Translations under genes and position numbers: made by a program
Assembly (NCBI GenBank): GCA_963829545.1
Contig: CAWHIX010000007.1
Span: 62,001 to 126,000, forward strand
Direction of reading: 5' to 3'
DNA from: JAXGXJ01 sp963829545
GTDB lineage: Bacteria > Actinomycetota > Thermoleophilia > RBG-16-64-13
Length of the DNA stretch: 64,000 bases
Shown: piece after piece, positions 16,967-26,073 of the stretch
How the letters are laid out: the number at the start of each line of letters is the position of its first letter
Position numbering within the stretch: position 1 is the first letter of the stretch
Notes under the pieces: model-generated
Seen by the model: the letters and a program-made list of their open reading frames with translations, nothing else
Told to the model about the DNA's origin: nothing
The model's database searches: none

Positions 16967-18517
16967 CTGAAAGACAGATCTTATACCGTCTATACCGCGG
17001 AGCGGCTGCGCAAGCGGAAGCTACGTCGCATTCTGGGCTGGTCTGCCCTCGCCGTCGTGGTGCTGATAGTGGCCGGCGCGGCCGGTTCCTACTGGTGGTT
17101 TTACGCCCAGGTAGACGCCGCACAGACAGACGACACGCAGGTGACGGGGGCCGTTGAGAGCAGCGCGCTCACGGACGCCATCGGTACGCCGACCGGTACG
17201 GACATTCTCATCCTGGGTTCGGACAACCGCACCGCGGACGCTGAGGAGGAAAGGCGCTCGGACACCGTCATCCTGGTGCACGCCGATCCCGACGCGGATT
17301 ACGTCTCCATGATTTCCTTCCCGCGCGACCTGCGGGTGGAGATCCCCGACCACGGCATCGACAAGCTGAACGCGGCCTACGCCTATGGGGGTCCCGCCCT
17401 GACCGTGAAGACGGTGGAGTGGCTGACCGGCGTCGACATCGATGAGTACCTCGAGGTCGATTTCGCGGCCTTCGCCGACATAACCGACTCTCTGGGCGGC
17501 GTCTATCTGGACGTCGATCGGCGCTACTTCAACGACGACCCTCAGTGGGAGCTCATCAAGCTGTCTCCCGGCTACCAGTTGCTCGACGGAGCCTCCGCCC
17601 TCGACTACGTGCGCTTCAGGCACGACCTCAACTACGATTTTGGGCGCATGGACCGGCAGCAGCGCTTCATCACCGCCATGAGGGAGCAGACCATGGGCTG
17701 GGACCTCCCGTTGCGGCTGCCCGGCATCGTCGACGCCCTTTTCGACAACGTGGAGACCACTCTCGGCGCCACCGAGATCCTGAAGCTTGCCTCTTGGGGC
17801 GTGAGGCTCGACGGTAGCCGCATCAAACAGATAACGCTTGTGGGGAACCCGGTGACCCGGGACGGGGTCTCCTACGTCATCCCGCCCGAAGGGGCGATAC
17901 AGGAGGCCGTCGACAAGCTCATGACGGCGCCCGCGGCGACCGGCTCAGAGCCGGATACGGCTGCCACGAACACCTCCACGACCGCCGACGCGGCCACCGA
18001 GACCACCGAGACCGACGAGGCGTTCTTCACCAGCGATCCGGACAAGATCGAGAACGCGAACATGTGGCAGCAATATGCCGCTTCAGCGCCTTTCGTGGTG
18101 CGGGCGCCGGGCTATCTTCCCCAGGGCTATGCCTACGTCGATCGGCGACCGGTGGACGGAGGCAGTTACGACATCGAATCCGGCGACGACAAGCCGGGTC
18201 TCAAGGTCGTCTACAGGCTGACCCGCGAGGGCGAAGAGAAAGACCAATATCTGGGCATCATGGAGACCTCGTGGCTCGACGCGCCGGCCGCCGGGCCGGG
18301 ACAGGTGGTGGAGCGCAACGGCATCGAATATACGATCGTGGGAACAAATCAGAGGGTCGACCGCATCTGGTGGAAGGTGGATGACACCCTGTACTGGGTC
18401 TCCAACACGCTGTCCTACTATCTGAGTAAGAAAGAGCTGATGAAGGTAGCCGAATCCATGATCGTGATCCCCAGCGACGGAACGAGCGGCCGCTCGGAAG
18501 GCGGGGACGGTCAATGA
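16967..18517 (+). CDS. LytR-CpsA-Psr family protein with C-terminal DUF4367-like domain (inferred CTG start)
   Basis: LCP proteins attach undecaprenyl-linked glycopolymers to peptidoglycan outside the membrane. The 516-residue product has a short cytoplasmic N-terminus and one transmembrane segment. The LCP domain follows, with ILGSDNRT, RRSDTVILVH, SFPRDLRVEIP and VRFRHDLNYDFGRMDRQQRF, whose arginines and aspartates bind the lipid phosphate. A Thr-rich linker leads to a PFVVRAPGYLPQGYAY domain shared with the next gene. The N-terminus SYTVYTAE matches PYTVYAVE of the next paralogue, so coding must begin upstream of the first GTG (17057). No ATG, GTG or TTG exists in frame after the stop at 16904. 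A CTG at 16967, with GGGGAG five bases upstream, is the best start. Confidence 0.85.
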   Translation: MKDRSYTVYTAERLRKRKLRRILGWSALAVVVLIVAGAAGSYWWFYAQVDAAQTDDTQVTGAVESSALTDAIGTPTGTDILILGSDNRTADAEEERRSDTVILVHADPDADYVSMISFPRDLRVEIPDHGIDKLNAAYAYGGPALTVKTVEWLTGVDIDEYLEVDFAAFADITDSLGGVYLDVDRRYFNDDPQWELIKLSPGYQLLDGASALDYVRFRHDLNYDFGRMDRQQRFITAMREQTMGWDLPLRLPGIVDALFDNVETTLGATEILKLASWGVRLDGSRIKQITLVGNPVTRDGVSYVIPPEGAIQEAVDKLMTAPAATGSEPDTAATNTSTTADAATETTETDEAFFTSDPDKIENANMWQQYAASAPFVVRAPGYLPQGYAYVDRRPVDGGSYDIESGDDKPGLKVVYRLTREGEEKDQYLGIMETSWLDAPAAGPGQVVERNGIEYTIVGTNQRVDRIWWKVDDTLYWVSNTLSYYLSKKELMKVAESMIVIPSDGTSGRSEGGDGQ

Positions 18518-20370
18518 CGGGCAAACCCTACACCGTGTACGCGGTGGAAGGGCACCCACACGGGAGATGGAAGCGGGCGGTTCTTTGGACCAGCGTCGCC
18601 CTCGTCGTGCTGCTCCTCGCCGGGGCCGGTGGCTCCTATCTGTGGTTCCGCAGCCAGGTGGTGGAAGCCAATCAGCGGGTCGACCCCGAGGTAGTGAGCG
18701 CGCTGTCCTCCAAGCCGCAGAGCACACTGTCCACCACCCCTGTCGCGGCTGCCGCTGCGGAGGAAGAACCCGAGCCCGAGCCCGATTCTCCCAGCGCGAT
18801 GAACATCCTCGTGCTGGGGTCGGATCACCGCCAAGACGAGGGAGAGACGTACGGGCGGTCCGACACCATCATCCTGGTGCACATCGACCCGGACAACGAC
18901 TACCTCTCCCTCATGTCCCTTCCGCGTGACCTGCGCGTGGAGGTGCCCGGCTACGGGATGGAGAAGATCAACGCCGCCTTCGCCTTCGAGGGGCCCGCGC
19001 TGACCATACTCACGGTGGAGCAACTGACCGGAGTGGACATCAACCATTACCTGGAGGTCGACTTCGAGGCCTTCAAGGACATCACCGACGCGCTGGGTGG
19101 GGTCTACGTGGACGTGGACCGACGCTACTACAACGACGATCCGTCGCGTGAGCTCATCAAGCTTGCCCCCGGCTACCAGCTGCTCAACGGTGCGGATTCG
19201 CTCGACTACGTCCGCTTTCGCCACGACCTCAACGGGGACTTCGGGCGCATGGACCGTCAGCAGCGCTTCCTGGCCGCCATGCGGGAGCAGGCCATGGGTT
19301 GGCAACTCCCTCTCAAACTCCCCGGATTGATCGGGGCGCTCTTCGACAATGTCAGCACCGATCTCAACGCCAACGACATCCTCAAGCTGGCCTACTGGGG
19401 GATCCGTCTCGACGGCGAGCGCATCCGCCAGATAACCCTGGTGGCCGCCACCGACGAGATCGACGGCCTCTCCTACGTAGTCGCGACCCAAAGGCAGCTG
19501 AGCGCGGCAGTGACAGCCTTCGTCACAACTCCTGCGGTCGGTCAGGGAACCAGCACTCCCACCACCAAGACCACGGCGGGGACCAGCAGCTCTACCGCCT
19601 CCACGACCCCCTCCGCTGAGGCTCCCGACCTGGGTGGTGTCGATGTGGACGTCCTCAACGGGAGCGGGCGGACTGGAGAGGCGGCGGCGGCCAAGGCATG
19701 GCTGGCCGAGTTGGGGGCCGAAGTGGTCACCGTGGGCAACGCGGGGTCGACCGGCCAAGAGACCACGACAGTCAGATACCCGGAGGGCCACTCGGACGAG
19801 GCTGCGCTGGTCGCCGAGGCGGTGGGCAGCGATGCCGTGGAACTGAGCGAGTCGGTGGAGCGAGTCACCGTAGTGCTGGGGCTCGATTTCGAGCTTCCCA
19901 CCGGATCCGAGCCTGCTCCGGCGGTCGATACCATTCCCGACAGCAGCGAGTGGAAGGCCCTGGCGACCATGATCCCCTTCGCGCTCCAGGCGCCTGCGTA
20001 CATCCCCGAGGGTTACAGCTACAACGACCGGATGCCGCAGACGGGCGGCACCTACGACATCGAGGTGGGCGGCGGCACTGAGCCGGCTCTGAAGATGATC
20101 TATCGGCTGAGGGAGAACGGCGGCAAGACCGATCAGTATATGGGCATCACCGAGACGACCTGGATGGATGCTCCGGCGGCCAGCGACGGCCAGAAGGTCC
20201 AGCGGAACGGGGTCACCCTCACCGTCGTGGGCAGCAACCAGAAGGTCGACCACATCTGGTGGAAGGCGGACGGGGTCCTTTACTGGGTCTCGAACACCCT
20301 CTCGTATCTCCTCTCCAAGGAGGAGATGATCAAGATAGCCGAGTCCATGATCCCTGTCCCTCGTCCCTAA
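18514..20370 (+). CDS. LytR-CpsA-Psr family protein with LytR_C and DUF4367-like domains
   Basis: A 618-residue paralogue of the preceding gene, overlapping it by ATGA. It has an N-terminal transmembrane segment (about residues 22-45), an acidic Pro-Glu linker and the LCP domain (LVLGSDHR, GRSDTIILVH, SLPRDLRVEVPG, VRFRHDLNGDFGRMDRQQRF). A Thr/Ser-rich linker and a LytR_C domain (VDVDVLNGSGRTGEAAAAKAWL) follow. The C-terminal domain begins ALQAPAYIPEGYSYNDR and ends in WWKADGVLYWVSNTLSYLLSKEEMI, nearly identical in plan to that of the upstream protein. The LytR_C domain is the main difference between the pair. Role inferred: extracytoplasmic attachment of wall polymers. Confidence 0.9.
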   Translation: MTGKPYTVYAVEGHPHGRWKRAVLWTSVALVVLLLAGAGGSYLWFRSQVVEANQRVDPEVVSALSSKPQSTLSTTPVAAAAAEEEPEPEPDSPSAMNILVLGSDHRQDEGETYGRSDTIILVHIDPDNDYLSLMSLPRDLRVEVPGYGMEKINAAFAFEGPALTILTVEQLTGVDINHYLEVDFEAFKDITDALGGVYVDVDRRYYNDDPSRELIKLAPGYQLLNGADSLDYVRFRHDLNGDFGRMDRQQRFLAAMREQAMGWQLPLKLPGLIGALFDNVSTDLNANDILKLAYWGIRLDGERIRQITLVAATDEIDGLSYVVATQRQLSAAVTAFVTTPAVGQGTSTPTTKTTAGTSSSTASTTPSAEAPDLGGVDVDVLNGSGRTGEAAAAKAWLAELGAEVVTVGNAGSTGQETTTVRYPEGHSDEAALVAEAVGSDAVELSESVERVTVVLGLDFELPTGSEPAPAVDTIPDSSEWKALATMIPFALQAPAYIPEGYSYNDRMPQTGGTYDIEVGGGTEPALKMIYRLRENGGKTDQYMGITETTWMDAPAASDGQKVQRNGVTLTVVGSNQKVDHIWWKADGVLYWVSNTLSYLLSKEEMIKIAESMIPVPRP

Positions 20371-20414
20371 CTTCCGATGGGCACGAGGCCCGTGGAGGAG
20401 GGAGGTGGCCTGCG

Positions 20415-20978
20415 ATGAGGGTAGTCGTCGCTCTCGGCGCGGAAGCCGCAGGGGACACCAGGGTGGCCGCCGTCGCGGAGTCGCTGGCCGGGCACGACGG
20501 TGAAGTCGTGGCGCTGCCCGTCGCCGGGCCGGTGTTTCCCTCGCGGCCGCTGACTCCGGCGGAGGTCCACCTTGTCCGCGAGGCTCTGGTGGGAGGAGAC
20601 ACCACCGTCGGGTACGTCTGCGTGGGACGACCGGTGGGCGAATCGGCCGCGGAAGGAGTCGTGGCCGTGGCCGATCACGTCGGCCTCACGTGGGACTCTC
20701 CTTTGCGGGGACCGAACGACGACCGGCTTGGTCCTCGCTTCCCCAGGACGGACGGGGTCTATGCGCCCGAGATAGCCCAAGAGCGGCTCGCTTCCGGACT
20801 GAGTGTTACCATCTCTGTGGCTACCGTGGCAGGCGTCCGCGACTACACGGACCTCACCAAGTGGGAGCGGGAGATGGTGGATGCCCTCCACATTCGCGCG
20901 GTCAGTTCGGGGCTCGTCCCCGTAGCCGTTATCGCCGCGCATCTCGGTTTCCGGCTGGCCGCGGTCGTGATTCTGTAA
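20415..20978 (+). CDS. Degenerate purine nucleoside phosphorylase-like protein
   Basis: The 187-residue product contains VVAVADHVGLTWDSPLRGPNDDRLGPRFPRTDGVYAPE, closely matching the DHINLTG-PL-GPNDDRFGPRFPDM--AYDPE block of PNP/MTAP family 2. A C-terminal part like the family's last helix and strand follows. It is about 80 residues shorter than normal PNPs. The N-terminal phosphate loop is absent, and the GPSFETPAE segment is replaced by AGVRDYTDLTKWE. Catalysis is therefore doubtful. ATG start with GGAGGGAGG upstream. It sits directly before ahcY and mtnA, where an MTA or SAH nucleosidase-type activity would make sense, but this is inference. Confidence 0.6.
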   Translation: MRVVVALGAEAAGDTRVAAVAESLAGHDGEVVALPVAGPVFPSRPLTPAEVHLVREALVGGDTTVGYVCVGRPVGESAAEGVVAVADHVGLTWDSPLRGPNDDRLGPRFPRTDGVYAPEIAQERLASGLSVTISVATVAGVRDYTDLTKWEREMVDALHIRAVSSGLVPVAVIAAHLGFRLAAVVIL

Positions 20979-21003
20979 CAGTAAGAGGACAAGGAGACAC
21001 ACT

Positions 21004-22263
21004 GTGGTCGACCACGACGTGAAGGATAAGGCCCTGGCGGCAGCCGGGGTGCTGCGCATTGAATGGGCGGAGAAGGAGATGCCGGTCCTGGCGCTCATCC
21101 GTGAACGCTTTGCCAAGGAACGGCCGCTTGACGGAGTCCGCATCGGCGCCTGTCTGCACGTCACCAGCGAGACGGCGAGCCTAATGCGTACCCTGGCCGC
21201 CGGGGGTGCCGATCTGGCCCTCTGCGCTTCCAACCCGCTCTCCACCCAGGACGACGTAGCCGCGGCACTGGTGGTGGAGTACGGCATCTCCACCTTCGCC
21301 ATCAAGGGCGAAGACCGCGACACCTACTATCGGCACATCCAGAGCGTCATCGACTTTCTGCCCCAGATGACCATGGACGACGGAGCGGACGTTGTCGGAC
21401 TGTTGCACACCGAGCGCACCGACGCCGCCGCTGGCGTCATCGGGGGCACCGAGGAGACTACCACCGGGGTCATCCGCCTCAAGTCCATGGAGCAAGAAGG
21501 GGTGCTGCGCTATCCCATCGTGGCCGTGAACGAAGCCATGACCAAGCACATGTTCGACAACCGCTACGGCACGGGGCAGTCGACCCTCGACGGCATCATC
21601 CGGGCTACCAATCGGCTGATCGCTTCCAAGAAAGTCGTCGTGGTGGGCTACGGCTGGTGCGGGCGGGGCGTGGCCATGCGGGCCAAGGGACACGGCGCCG
21701 ACGTGGTGGTGCTGGAGGTCGACCCGCTGCGGGCCCTCGAGGCGGTGATGGACGGCTTCCGGGTCATGACCATGGAGCAGGCCGCGCCGCTGGGCGACAT
21801 CTTCGTCACGGCGACGGGCGATATCCACGTGGTCAGGGGAGAGCATTTCGCCGCCATGAAGGACGGCGCTATCGTCGCCAACACCGGTCACTTCAACGTG
21901 GAGATCGACATTCCCGCGCTCGAGGCCATGGCGTCCTCGCGGCGTCAGGTACGGGAATACGTGGAGGAGTTCACCCTCGCCGACGGCCGAAACGTGTATC
22001 TGCTCGCCGAGGGTCGTCTCATCAACCTGGCGGCGGCCGAAGGGCACCCGTCGAGCGTCATGGATATGAGCTTCGCCAATCAGGCTCTGGCGGCCGAGTA
22101 CATGGTCAAGAACGCCGCCACCTTGGAGAAACGCGTCTACGACGTCCCGGCGGATATCGACACCGAGATCGCGCGCCTGAAGCTGGCCTCCATGGGCACA
22201 GAAATAGACACACTCACGCCTGAGCAGGTGGAGTACCTGGGCAGCTGGAACATGGGGACCTGA
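21004..22263 (+). CDS. ahcY: Adenosylhomocysteinase, short archaeal/Thermotoga-like form
   Basis: AhcY hydrolyses S-adenosylhomocysteine to homocysteine and adenosine with bound NAD. The 419-residue product has LHVTSETASLMRTLAAGGADL near the N-terminus and the NAD loop VVVGYGWCGRGVAMRAKG. Other matches are TATGDIHVVRGEHFAAMKDGAIVANTGHFNVEID and an end YLGSWNMGT, rather than the Lys-Tyr tail of long bacterial enzymes. That places it with the shorter archaeal/Thermotoga type, some of which prefer S-inosylhomocysteine. GTG start. It is followed 6 bases later by mtnA, giving a methyl-cycle and methionine-salvage cluster. Confidence 0.92.
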   Translation: MVDHDVKDKALAAAGVLRIEWAEKEMPVLALIRERFAKERPLDGVRIGACLHVTSETASLMRTLAAGGADLALCASNPLSTQDDVAAALVVEYGISTFAIKGEDRDTYYRHIQSVIDFLPQMTMDDGADVVGLLHTERTDAAAGVIGGTEETTTGVIRLKSMEQEGVLRYPIVAVNEAMTKHMFDNRYGTGQSTLDGIIRATNRLIASKKVVVVGYGWCGRGVAMRAKGHGADVVVLEVDPLRALEAVMDGFRVMTMEQAAPLGDIFVTATGDIHVVRGEHFAAMKDGAIVANTGHFNVEIDIPALEAMASSRRQVREYVEEFTLADGRNVYLLAEGRLINLAAAEGHPSSVMDMSFANQALAAEYMVKNAATLEKRVYDVPADIDTEIARLKLASMGTEIDTLTPEQVEYLGSWNMGT

Positions 22264-22268
22264 TCGAA

Positions 22269-23394
22269 GTGCGGCACACGGACGACGGAGGCGGCAGGGC
22301 CTCCGGCCCTGCCGCCCCGGCTCCCTCCTCCGCCGTGGACAGCATCCGGACCGTCGAATGGCACGACGGCGTGGTGGTCATGATCGACCAGCGCCTCCTC
22401 CCCCTCGAGGAGGTCTACGTCAGCTGCCGGACCTGGGAGGAGGTCGCCGACGCCATCTGTACCATGGTGGTGCGGGGCGCCCCCGCTCTCGGGGTGGCGG
22501 CCGGCATGGGCATGGCTCTGGCGGCCCGCACTGCGCTCCTCGCCTACGGGGACGATCCGGGTCGCTTCCGCGCCTTCGCTCCAACATGCGTCCAAAGGCC
22601 TATACGAGACCCGCCCCACGGCCGTTAACCTTCCCTGGGCATTGGGAGAGATGGAGCGGGTGTGGAGCCGGGAAGACCTGGGGCCGGCCGAGATCACTGC
22701 GGAGATGGAGCGCCTGGGCGTGCGTATCTACGAGGAGGATCTCGCCTCGTGTAGGGCTATCGGCGAGTACGGGGCCGATCTCATCACGGGTGAGCGGCCG
22801 GTGGTGCTCACGCACTGCAACGCGGGAGCGCTGGCCACTGCCGGGTATGGCACGGCTCTGGGAGTCATCAGGTCGGCTTTCGCCCGCAACCCTGCACTGC
22901 GGGTCATGGCCGACGAGACCAGACCGTTGTTCCAGGGTGCCCGGCTGACGGTGTGGGAGTTGATGCGGGACGGTATCCCGGTGGAGTTGATAACGGACAA
23001 CATGGCCGGACATTTCATGAGCAAGGGACTCATTACCCACGTCGTTGTCGGCGCCGACCGCATCACGGCGAACGGTGATGTGGCCAACAAGATAGGCACC
23101 TACACTGTGTCCGTCCTCGCCCGCGAGCACGGGGTGCCCTTCTTCGTGGCCGCCCCCTTGTCCACAGTCGATCTCACCCTTTCCGACGGAAGCGCCATCC
23201 CCATAGAGGAACGCTCGACGGCTGAGGTGATCGGCTACGGCACCGCCCGTTGGGCGCCGCCCGGGGTCAAGGTCCGGAACCCCGCGTTCGACGTCACGCC
23301 TGCGCGCAACGTGTCGGCGATCATCACCGAGCGAGGCGTCGTGTTGCCGCCATATGGGGACCATCTGAAGGAGATAGAAGCGAGAGCGAGGTAG
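22269..23394 (+). CDS. mtnA: Methylthioribose-1-phosphate isomerase, frame-broken
   Basis: MtnA converts 5-methylthioribose 1-phosphate to the ribulose form in methionine salvage. The first frame (from GTG 22269) encodes TMVVRGAPALGVAAGMGMALAAR. From about 22580 the homology passes to the +1 frame: SKGLYETRPTAVNLPWAL, then the catalytic cysteine segment LTHCNAGALATAGYGTALGVI, then the catalytic aspartate in VVGADRITANGDVANKIGTY, to a TAG at 23392-23394. The break is between about 22572 and 22590, well before any stop in the first frame, so it looks like a one-base insertion rather than a recoding site. All catalytic residues are present. Located directly after ahcY. Confidence 0.85.
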
Positions 23395-23461
23395 CGTGCG
23401 GCCTCAGGCCGCCTGCTGGTCGCGACCCGTATCAGGCTTGGGAACGAGCGAAGGAGGACCT

Positions 23462-24464
23462 ATGAGAGCCATGATCATGGCTGCCGGCAAGGGGACGCGG
23501 TTGCGTCCCATCACCGACCTCGTGCCCAAGCCGATGGCCCCTATAGTCGATCGCCCCGCGCTCTACCACATTCTTCGCCTTCTCCAACGCCATGGCAGCC
23601 GCGAGGTGGTCATCAATCTGCACCACCTTCCCGAGTGCCATCACCGGCTATTTCGGTGACGGTGCCCGGATGGGGCTCAAGATCGAGTACTCGTTCGAGC
23701 CCGAACTGCTCGGCACCGCCGGGGGGGTCAAGAACAACGAGGCCTTTCTTTCAGGAGGTACGTTCCTGGTGATCAGCGGTGATGCTCTCACCGACATCGA
23801 TCTTACGGGGCTGGTCGCGGCTCACCGCCGCCGGGGGTCGATCGCCACTCTGGCCGTCAAGGAGGTGGCGGACCCCAGCCTTTTCGGAGTGGTGGTGGCC
23901 GACGATGACGACAGGGTCTTGGGCTTCCAGGAGAAGCCCTCCAAGGAGGAGGCGCGCTCTCGTCTCTGCAACTGCGGGATCTACGTGTTCGAGCCGGAGA
24001 TCTTCACCCACATCCCGGCCGGGCAGTTCGATGACTTCGGCAGCCGGGTCTTCCCTCACCTGCTGCGCGAACGCATCCCCTTCCATATGTGGGAGAACCG
24101 TGCCTACTGGAGCGACGTGGGCAATCTGGGCGAGTACATCCGTGGGAACGCCGACGCCCTGACCGGCAGAGTCGAGGTAGAGATCCCCGGGAGGGAGGTC
24201 CGGCCGGGAGTATGGATCGGTGAGGGCACGTCCATCGCTGAGTCGGTGCGCTTTGAATCTCCGGTAGTGGTGGGCAGCGACTGCGTACTGGCCGACGACG
24301 TGATCCTCGAGGGCCCCACGGTCATCGGCGACGGCAGCACCGTCGGCGCCGGGGCCCACGTGGTCCGCGGGCTCGTACTCCCGGGCTCGCAGGTCGTGCC
24401 CGGCTCCGTTCTTGTCGAGGGTGTCGTCGGGCAGCGAGTGGGTGTGGCCGGCAGTGGAGGCTAG
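23462..24464 (+). CDS. NDP-sugar pyrophosphorylase (mannose-1-phosphate guanylyltransferase-like), frame-broken
   Basis: The N-terminus MRAMIMAAGKGTRLRPITDLVPKPMAPI is the nucleotidyltransferase signature (G-GTRLRP, K of PKPM). The first frame runs to VINLHHLPE near 23632, and the homologous continuation AITGYFGDGARMG lies in the +1 frame. That frame carries ELLGTAGGVKN, the metal-binding FLVISGDALTDIDL, YWSDVG and, from about residue 245, a left-handed beta-helix-like series (VVVGSDCVLADDVILEGPTVIGDGSTVG). The enzyme would activate a sugar phosphate with NTP for polysaccharide synthesis; nucleotide and sugar specificity cannot be read. ATG follows AAGGAGG. The break is near 23635. Confidence 0.82.
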
Positions 24465-24569
24465 CTTGCGCAGAGCGGACCACGGGAGGCGCCCGAGGGA
24501 CGGGCTCTTCTTCGCTCGGACGCCTGGGACGTTGGTGTCGTAACTTCGATAGCCGATCCGGTCCTGTCG

Positions 24570-25286
24570 GTGCTCTTCCCGCCGCGCTGCGTCGGCTGCG
24601 GGGACTTCGAGACATACCTGTGCTCGGCCTGTCGCGCGAGCCTCCAGCCAGCGGGCGACAGTTGCGCCCGTTGCGGAGAACCGGGTCTCCGGGCTCTCGT
24701 CGGCGGCCGTTGCTCCGCCTGCATGGGCAAGGAGATGGAGTACGCGGGTGCGCGCAGCGCCTATCTGCATCAGGGGGTGGCGAAAAGATTGGTGGCGGAG
24801 TTCAAGTTCGGGGGGCAGCCCGTACTGGGATCGCTCATGGCCGACCTCGCCCGCCCCGAGTTCATGGCCTATGTCTCATCGCTCCCGTCGCGGGGGCGGC
24901 CGCTTGTCACCTGGGTGGCGGCGCATCGCAAGGCCCAACGCGAGCGGGGCTACAACCAGGCCGAACTCCTGGCGCGCAGGCTTGCCGGTCCAGCGGGGCT
25001 CGACTGCGCCCCCCTCGTCGACAAGAGACTGGCCACCCGCCATCAGAAGGGTCTTGGCAAGGCAGGCAGGCAGAGCAACCTGCGGGAGGCTTTCACCTTG
25101 CGGGAGGGGGCGGCCTCAGTGGTGGCGGCGGCGGGGTGCGACCGTGTCATCCTTGTCGATGACGTCTATACCACCGGGGCCACGGCTGCCGAGGTCGGTC
25201 GCGTCATCGCCGCCGGCACGGGTCTGCCGGTGTATGTCTTCACCTTCTCGAGGGCGACGTCGGGCAGGGGGGAAGGGCACGACTGA
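24570..25286 (+). CDS. comF: ComF family phosphoribosyltransferase-like protein
   Basis: The 238-residue product has a zinc-ribbon-like N-terminus (CVGCGDFETYLCSAC, then CARCG and CSAC) and a phosphoribosyltransferase domain with the PRPP loop VILVDDVYTTGATAAE near residue 195. It also contains RGYNQAELLA and RHQKGLGKAGRQSNLREAF, typical of ComF/GntX. In Bacillus ComF acts in DNA uptake; in other lineages its role is uncertain. The annotated GTG start has no ribosome-binding site and begins right at the LFPPRC motif. The true start may be upstream, though no canonical codon is available nearby in frame. Confidence 0.87.
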   Translation: MLFPPRCVGCGDFETYLCSACRASLQPAGDSCARCGEPGLRALVGGRCSACMGKEMEYAGARSAYLHQGVAKRLVAEFKFGGQPVLGSLMADLARPEFMAYVSSLPSRGRPLVTWVAAHRKAQRERGYNQAELLARRLAGPAGLDCAPLVDKRLATRHQKGLGKAGRQSNLREAFTLREGAASVVAAAGCDRVILVDDVYTTGATAAEVGRVIAAGTGLPVYVFTFSRATSGRGEGHD

Positions 25287-25384
25287 GGTGGCTATATGGT
25301 ATCTTTCATCGTTCTCCCGCCCACGTGGCGGGATGGATGGCGATGGGCAGAGGACGTTATGACGAGTCAAGGAGTATTACCGGC

Positions 25385-25951
25385 GTGAACCTCACGGTCA
25401 AAGGCAGGAATCTGGTCATCACTGAGGCGATAAGCTCGTACTCCGAAGAGAAGATCGGTCGTCTGGGCAAGTACCTTGCGGAGGGGACCCGTTGCGAAGT
25501 GGAGATGTGGACGGAGAAGAACCCCAGCATCGCGGCCAATCAGGTCGTCGAAGTCACCATCTTCACCAAGGGCCCCGTCATCAGGGCCCGCGAGGCTTCT
25601 CCTGATATCTACGCCTCCATCGACCTCGTCTTTGAAAAGCTGGAACGGCAGGTCAAGAAGTACCGGGGCAAGCTCAACTCCCATCAGGGAACCTCCATCG
25701 GGGAGGCTTTCACGGCTGAAGGATTCCGGATACTGGAGGGATCGCAGGCGGGCGAAGAAGAGGCCCCTGCTCCCCGTATCGTCAAGACGAAGCAGTTCAT
25801 GGTCAAACCGATGACACCCGAAGAGGCCGCTCTGCAGCTTGAGTTGGTGGGGCACGACTTCTTCGTGTTCACAAATGCTGAGAGTCAAGAGACGGCGGTG
25901 GTGTATCGTCGCCGGGACGGCAACTACGGCCTGATCGAAGCCCAGAGCTGA
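25385..25951 (+). CDS. hpf: Ribosome hibernation promoting factor, long form
   Basis: Long HPF dimerises 70S ribosomes into inactive 100S particles in starvation. The 188-residue product starts VNLTVKGRNLVITEAISSYSEEKIGRLGKYL (beta-alpha-beta S30AE fold). After a linker it has the C-terminal dimerisation domain IVKTKQFMVKPMTPEEAALQLELVGHDFFVFTNAESQETAVVYRRRDGNYGLIE. The GTG start at 25385 follows AAGGAG by 10 bases. A longer frame from 25325 adds non-family residues. It lies directly upstream of secA, a widespread order (hpf-secA-prfB). Confidence 0.93.
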   Translation: MNLTVKGRNLVITEAISSYSEEKIGRLGKYLAEGTRCEVEMWTEKNPSIAANQVVEVTIFTKGPVIRAREASPDIYASIDLVFEKLERQVKKYRGKLNSHQGTSIGEAFTAEGFRILEGSQAGEEEAPAPRIVKTKQFMVKPMTPEEAALQLELVGHDFFVFTNAESQETAVVYRRRDGNYGLIEAQS

Positions 25952-26073
25952 CCCGGTCCCACTGCGGGCCGGTGCCGTCCCCGTTCACGCGGGAACTCCG
26001 CCTGCGACGGCAAGCGTCGTTACCGGTGGGTCACTGAGGGACGCCTGACTCCTCGATTCGAGAGGCACGGTCG

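Noticed and set aside
22572..23640. Frame breaks in mtnA and the nucleotidyltransferase as programmed frameshifts like that of prfB
   Set aside because: The homology changes frame well before any stop codon and there is no slippery codon with a Shine-Dalgarno-like stimulator, so assembly insertions are simpler.
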